A program made the translations under genes and the position numbers. Below the pieces are notes generated by a model, which searched no databases, was not told the origin of the DNA, and saw only the letters and a list, made by a program, of their open reading frames with translations. 22,074 nucleotides of DNA. Source: Apostichopus californicus. Its lineage: Eukaryota; Echinodermata; Holothuroidea; Aspidochirotida; Stichopodidae. Within the stretch, counting starts at the first letter, position 1, and every line of letters starts with the position of its first letter. Positions 20,901 to 22,074 of the stretch are shown here, piece by piece. The stretch spans positions 1-22,074 of the forward strand of contig JAIPMN010014438.1 of assembly GCA_020650975.1 (NCBI GenBank), written 5' to 3'.

Positions 20901-21790
20901 ATTTTGGGTCATCAGAGGTCAAATCGTGAAACCCTTGTAAACATGTACACCCTCACTATACGTTACGGCAGATTCATGAAGAAAACTGCTTATGTTACAT
21001 CATCGAAACAACAATGCTTTTTTTTGCATTCTGGTTTGTGTGATACTTGCTAAGTGTGATAAAACTGACATTGAAATGCATGAACTGCTACAAGATTCTA
21101 AAAGTTCAGTAAGGACATTTTCAATTTGAAGGCATGAATGAATCTGGTAGCAGAACAAGTCTAACAACTAAACAGAGACAGAGTAATCAGATTGAAGAGA
21201 CATACTGTAAATGTAACGTCAGTGATTTTTGGGAGATCATGTTTTGCCGTCCGCTTCCGTTACAGGTCCAGATTACCTTCCCGAGCGCCGGTAAGAAGTC
21301 AGATGTGGTGGCCCTCAGAGGACCCAAAGGAGATGTGGATAAGTGCTATACCTTCCTGCAGCACATGGCTACCAAACTGGTGAGGCCTTATTGAAGTAAC
21401 ATTAAGGGTTTCTTTGTTTGATGTAATCTGCCTAAAAAATGGCAAAATATGGTTTCATCACATCAACGAGCATAATTTTATCTAGTTCACAGTTGAGGAA
21501 ATTGCTGTTGAATAAGTAGAACAATTACGATCGATGTCATACTCGGGGACTCCTAAATTTACATTCCGTGGATAACAGGTCAAAGATTATGAGGTACTTT
21601 GAGTCACTATCGGAGAGGTTTGATGGAATTACGTTTTCTGAAATAGTAAATTTTGCACCGTAGCGGAGCGACCGTTTTCAATGACTTTTGTGTTCCTCTG
21701 CAGACTACCGAGAACTATGAGGAACAGATCCCAATCATGAAGCAACTCCACAAGAACATCATTGGACGTGGAGGGGCTACAATCAACAAG
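11773..21790 (+). CDS. HDLBP: Vigilin, multi-KH RNA-binding protein (N-terminal half, 12 coding exons)
   Basis: Twelve exons join in frame through GT-AG introns to 602 codons, ending inside KH domain 7. Vertebrate vigilin is about 1,270 residues with 14 annotated KH domains, so roughly the first half is present and the gene leaves the window at the right. The order matches vigilin throughout: acidic N-terminus (1-70), a divergent KH-like unit without GXXG (71-145), KH1 with GRKG 162-165, KH2 with a degenerate GPGN 235-238, KH3 GPKG 308-311, KH4 GRKG 377-380, KH5 GKSG 448-451, KH6 GQGG 520-523 and the first half of KH7 with GRGG 594-597. GXXG loops contact nucleic acid backbone. In other species vigilin binds many mRNAs, notably those translated at the ER, and associates with ribosomes and tRNA. 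The start at 11773 is the first ATG after an in-frame TGA at 11755. Confidence 0.95.
12448..12840 (+). repeat. Dispersed repeat family, copy c (split by an insertion)
   Basis: The left half (about 12448-12538) and right half (about 12710-12840) align with the family at 5099-5290. They are separated by a 171-bp insertion at 12539-12709 with a 14-bp duplication of target sequence. Confidence 0.6.
12539..12709 (+). mobile_element. Short inserted retroelement-like sequence with 14-bp target duplication
   Basis: The 14-mer TACAAAAAAAGTAC occurs perfectly at 12525-12538 and again at 12710-12723, and the surrounding repeat (copy c) resumes on the far side. The insert is 171 bp, carries no open frame of note and ends in a T-rich segment. 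It contains TTGAAGA, a perfect 5-bp hairpin GATCC-TGCTA-GGATC, then GAAACGTC (about 12596-12628), resembling one half of a hammerhead ribozyme core. Hammerhead motifs are known in Penelope-like elements and retrozymes; membership is inference. Confidence 0.6.
13031..13215 (+). repeat. Dispersed repeat family, copy d
   Basis: A fourth copy in the first coding intron of vigilin. Landmarks GTAGAAGTTTTTAAA, TGAATTTTGTCTGTTA, CTGTGTTA, ACTTGTATAGCACTTTG and TTAATTATTCCCTGATTAG appear in the same order as in copies a to c. Confidence 0.6.
13450..13558 (+). CDS. HDLBP: Vigilin coding exon 2 (residues 71-106)
   Basis: The acceptor is CTCTGCATAG and the donor ACAG|GTAAGA, phase 1. It codes VFRVPLEERRYKEI and onward, the start of the divergent N-terminal KH-like unit (human VFHVPLEERKYKDM). 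It ends RTG, the G being split with the next exon. Confidence 0.9.
13722..13772 (+). repeat. Short minisatellite of GCCAAAAGT units
   Basis: Four to five tandem copies of a 9-16 bp unit around GCCAAAAGTGCC in the intron between coding exons 2 and 3 of vigilin. Confidence 0.7.
13950..14065 (+). CDS. HDLBP: Vigilin coding exon 3 (residues 107-145)
   Basis: The acceptor is CCTCCACAG and the donor ACACAG|GTGGGT, phase 0. It codes GASIEMSLAKDQSLTIVITG and onward to LINKLQTQ, matching human GAHLELSLAKDQGLSIMVSG. It completes the divergent KH-like unit, which has no GXXG loop. Confidence 0.92.
14387..14460. repeat. Hairpin and palindrome cluster
   Basis: 14387-14400 and 14406-14419 are perfect 14-bp inverted arms around a 5-base loop (TACGG). 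14415-14436 is a perfect 22-bp palindrome overlapping the right arm. 14436-14443 and 14453-14460 form a third, 8-bp pair. The ATACGGTTATA core occurs twice. All is built from ACTCTGTA and TACAGAGT units within a vigilin intron. Confidence 0.8.
14500..15012 (+). repeat. Direct duplication flanking short tandem units
   Basis: A block of about 110 bp at 14536-14643 recurs at 14907-15010, sharing CACATCTTCATRGTGTGATC, GTAGCAGAT(A/T)ACATTTCA and ATCAAACCGTGACAGTGTGA. Between them (about 14683-14803) are four diverged copies of TGTGACACTGACAGATTTC at 25-38 bp spacing. It lies in the intron before coding exon 4, and the right copy ends about 70 bp before that exon's acceptor. Confidence 0.7.
15081..15290 (+). 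CDS. HDLBP: Vigilin coding exon 4 (KH1, residues 146-215)
   Basis: One exon carries the whole of KH1. The acceptor is AAAAAATAG and the donor GAACAG|GTGAGA, both phase 0. The sequence IPKEHHRFIIGRKGEKL (human IPKEHHRFVIGKNGEKL) includes the GRKG loop at 162-165. Confidence 0.95.
15365..15520 (+). repeat. G-run pair in vigilin intron
   Basis: Two clusters of G tracts, at 15365-15384 (11-G run) and 15491-15520 (GGGAGGGG, GGG and a 12-G run), lie in the intron between KH1 and KH2. They could form G-quadruplexes in the nascent transcript. Similar G-runs occur at 8281 and 9380, so they may belong to degraded repeats. Confidence 0.5.
15817..16032 (+). CDS. HDLBP: Vigilin coding exon 5 (KH2, residues 216-287)
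   Basis: A full KH2 in one exon. The acceptor is TTTCTTTAG and the donor AAAAG|GTATGG, phase 0. The GXXG position reads GPGN (235-238), matching the degenerate GPYN of human KH2, so weak or absent RNA binding by this domain may be conserved. It ends QIYEEK as in human. Confidence 0.94.
16033..17151. other. Vigilin intron between KH2 and KH3
   Basis: No coding feature. A perfect 11-bp inverted repeat with a 6-base loop (ATGAGAGAAAT, 16999-17009 and 17016-17026) is the only structure I noted. The open frame that seems to extend exon 6 leftward to 16999 is intronic and not conserved. Confidence 0.5.
17152..17358 (+). CDS. HDLBP: Vigilin coding exon 6 (KH3, residues 288-356)
   Basis: Full KH3 in one exon. 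The acceptor is TTTGCTCCACAG and the donor GCCAAG|GTTGGT, phase 0. It codes KTKTTTVSLEVRKNQHKYVI and the GPKG loop 308-311 (human KKKTTTIAVEVKKSQHKYVI). It is one of the best conserved stretches here. Confidence 0.95.
17359..18032. other. Vigilin intron between KH3 and KH4
   Basis: Ordinary AT-rich intronic DNA. The reading frame of exon 6 runs on for about 34 codons past the donor before a stop at 17461, which I take as chance. No repeat recognised. Confidence 0.4.
18033..18140 (+). CDS. HDLBP: Vigilin coding exon 7 (first half of KH4, residues 357-392)
   Basis: The acceptor is CTCTCCCAAG and the donor TCCAAG|GTGAGA, phase 0. It codes AESWLHRFIIGRKGKNI (human APSWLHRFIIGKKGQNL) with GRKG 377-380. 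The intron after it cuts KH4 just before its second strand. Confidence 0.93.
18141..18894. other. Vigilin intron within KH4
   Basis: AT-rich, with no gene or clear repeat. Open frames across 18673-18931 are incidental and run into exon 8 in other frames. Confidence 0.4.
18895..19078 (+). CDS. HDLBP: Vigilin coding exon 8 (end of KH4, start of KH5, residues 393-453)
   Basis: The acceptor is TTTTGGTAG and the donor AAATG|GTATGT, phase 1. It codes VHIEFAEGSDKIELEGP (human VHIEFTEGEDKITLEGP) and then the first half of KH5 with GKSG 448-451 and GAN. Confidence 0.94.
19270..19409 (+). CDS. HDLBP: Vigilin coding exon 9 (rest of KH5, residues 454-500)
   Basis: The acceptor is TCCGTGCAG and the donor GAATG|GTGAGT, phase 0. 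The split codon G|TT gives Val, then NRIKQSYGVSIRIP (human INRIKDQYKVSVRIP). Confidence 0.94.
19425..19508 (+). mobile_element. LINE- or SINE-like 3' tail
   Basis: TGTAAAGCGTATTGAGACC, then TGTAAAGCGCTATATAAA, then short AAATATT-type units. TGTAAAGCRC with GCGCTATATAA is a common 3' end of L2/CR1-related LINEs and the SINEs they mobilise; family assignment is from memory of that style only. It begins within about 15-25 bp of the splice donor of coding exon 9. Confidence 0.5.
19509..20148. other. Vigilin intron between KH5 and KH6
   Basis: No gene or clear repeat recognised after the LINE-like tail. Confidence 0.4.
20149..20253 (+). CDS. HDLBP: Vigilin coding exon 10 (first half of KH6, residues 501-535)
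   Basis: The acceptor is ATCGTTTACAG and the donor AACCAG|GTTAGC, phase 0. It codes IEYRFHRLIIGQGGENIKEI (human IEQRFHRTIIGQKGERIREI) with GQGG 520-523. Confidence 0.94.
20465..20490 (+). repeat. TG microsatellite
   Basis: A short, impure TG repeat immediately left of the 145-bp satellite array. Confidence 0.7.
20499..20940 (+). repeat. 145-bp satellite array, three units, with AGGTCA half-sites
   Basis: CTT(G/A)TAAACA(C/T)GAT marks unit starts at 20499, 20644 and 20788, with a fourth partial start at 20934 (spacings 145, 144, 146). GCCTATTGTTTTTG recurs at 20581, 20726 and 20871. Each unit contains AGGTCA-like half-sites; in the third, AGGTCAAAGGTCA (20889-20901) is an exact direct repeat with one-base spacing. 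Open frames at 20653-20865 and 20841-21053 are products of the array. It lies in the KH6 intron of vigilin. Confidence 0.85.
21266..21379 (+). CDS. HDLBP: Vigilin coding exon 11 (rest of KH6, residues 536-573)
   Basis: The acceptor is TTCCGTTACAG and the donor AAACTG|GTGAGG, phase 0. It codes VQITFPSAGKKSDVVALRGP (human VIINFPDPAQKSDIVQLRGP). Confidence 0.94.
21704..21790 (+). CDS. HDLBP: Vigilin coding exon 12 (first half of KH7, residues 574-602)
   Basis: The acceptor is TTCCTCTGCAG and the donor AACAAG|GTGAGT, phase 0. It codes MKQLHKNIIGRGGATINK (human FKQFHKNIIGKGGANIKK) with GRGG 594-597. The next exon would be expected to begin near IREE and is not in the window. Confidence 0.94.
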
Positions 21791-22074
21791 GTGAGTTACC
21801 GAAGCATAGCGGCTCAGAGCAGAGTATATCTCCGTGTTATTTTTGGTGTCATTATTGGCATTGCCCTCGATGATTAAATGCCTCGTTAGCCAAAGAACTA
21901 ATTGCAACAAATGTTATTTTGAGATATTCCATATGCTAAAGCACCATTTTTCTTTTTCGTGATAAATTTACTTGAGCAGGTGGCAGGTGTTTGAGATGGA
22001 GAAGAAAGCAGCACCCTCTCCAGCAGTAACCCCCCCCCCGCCTCTAAATACTTGACAGTTAATTGATGTTTTTT
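21791..22074 (+). other. Start of vigilin intron after coding exon 12
   Basis: Intronic to the window's right edge. It contains a C run at 22030-22039. I looked for the continuation of KH7 and did not find it. Confidence 0.6.

Noticed and set aside
21979..22010. Next vigilin exon after the AG at 21979
   Set aside because: The frame stops within a few codons and does not resemble the second half of KH7.

Overview
This window looks like nuclear DNA of an animal. Genes are split by GT-AG introns, exons are short (87-216 bp) inside an AT-rich background, and many dispersed non-coding repeats are present. Protein resemblance and repeat style (tRNA-derived SINE, satellite arrays rich in AGGTCA, TIR elements) fit a marine invertebrate deuterostome. 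My best guess is an echinoderm, possibly a sea cucumber; that assignment is inference and not proven by the sequence.

Layout. 1-4303: no gene recognised. It holds two inverted copies of a TTAA-flanked MITE (722-1081 and 3626-3966), a diverged copy of a satellite unit (about 3441-3530) and pyrimidine tracts. 4304-7221, minus strand: a complete three-exon gene for a 343-residue TTC17-like TPR protein with a signal peptide and one C-terminal membrane helix. Its introns hold a tRNA-derived SINE (5699-5955) and two copies of a dispersed repeat. 7449-8093: a foldback-type TIR element with perfect 6-bp target-site duplications and an internal 105-bp tandem array, 228 bp upstream of that gene's start codon. 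8100-11737: intergenic, with G-rich low-complexity DNA. 11773-21790, plus strand: the first twelve coding exons (602 codons) of vigilin (HDLBP), from the start codon into KH domain 7; the gene runs off the right edge. Vigilin introns contain a nested retroelement insertion with a hammerhead-like half motif, a duplicated block, a hairpin cluster, a LINE-like 3' tail and a 145-bp satellite array carrying nuclear-receptor-type half-sites.

The two genes are divergently arranged about 4.5 kb apart. Vigilin binds RNA and is linked in other animals to ER-associated mRNAs; the TTC17-like protein is predicted to enter the secretory pathway. No functional link between them can be read from the sequence. 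I found no operon, CRISPR array, phage or other cassette-type system. The unusual content lies in the repeats and in the short membrane-anchored TTC17 relative.
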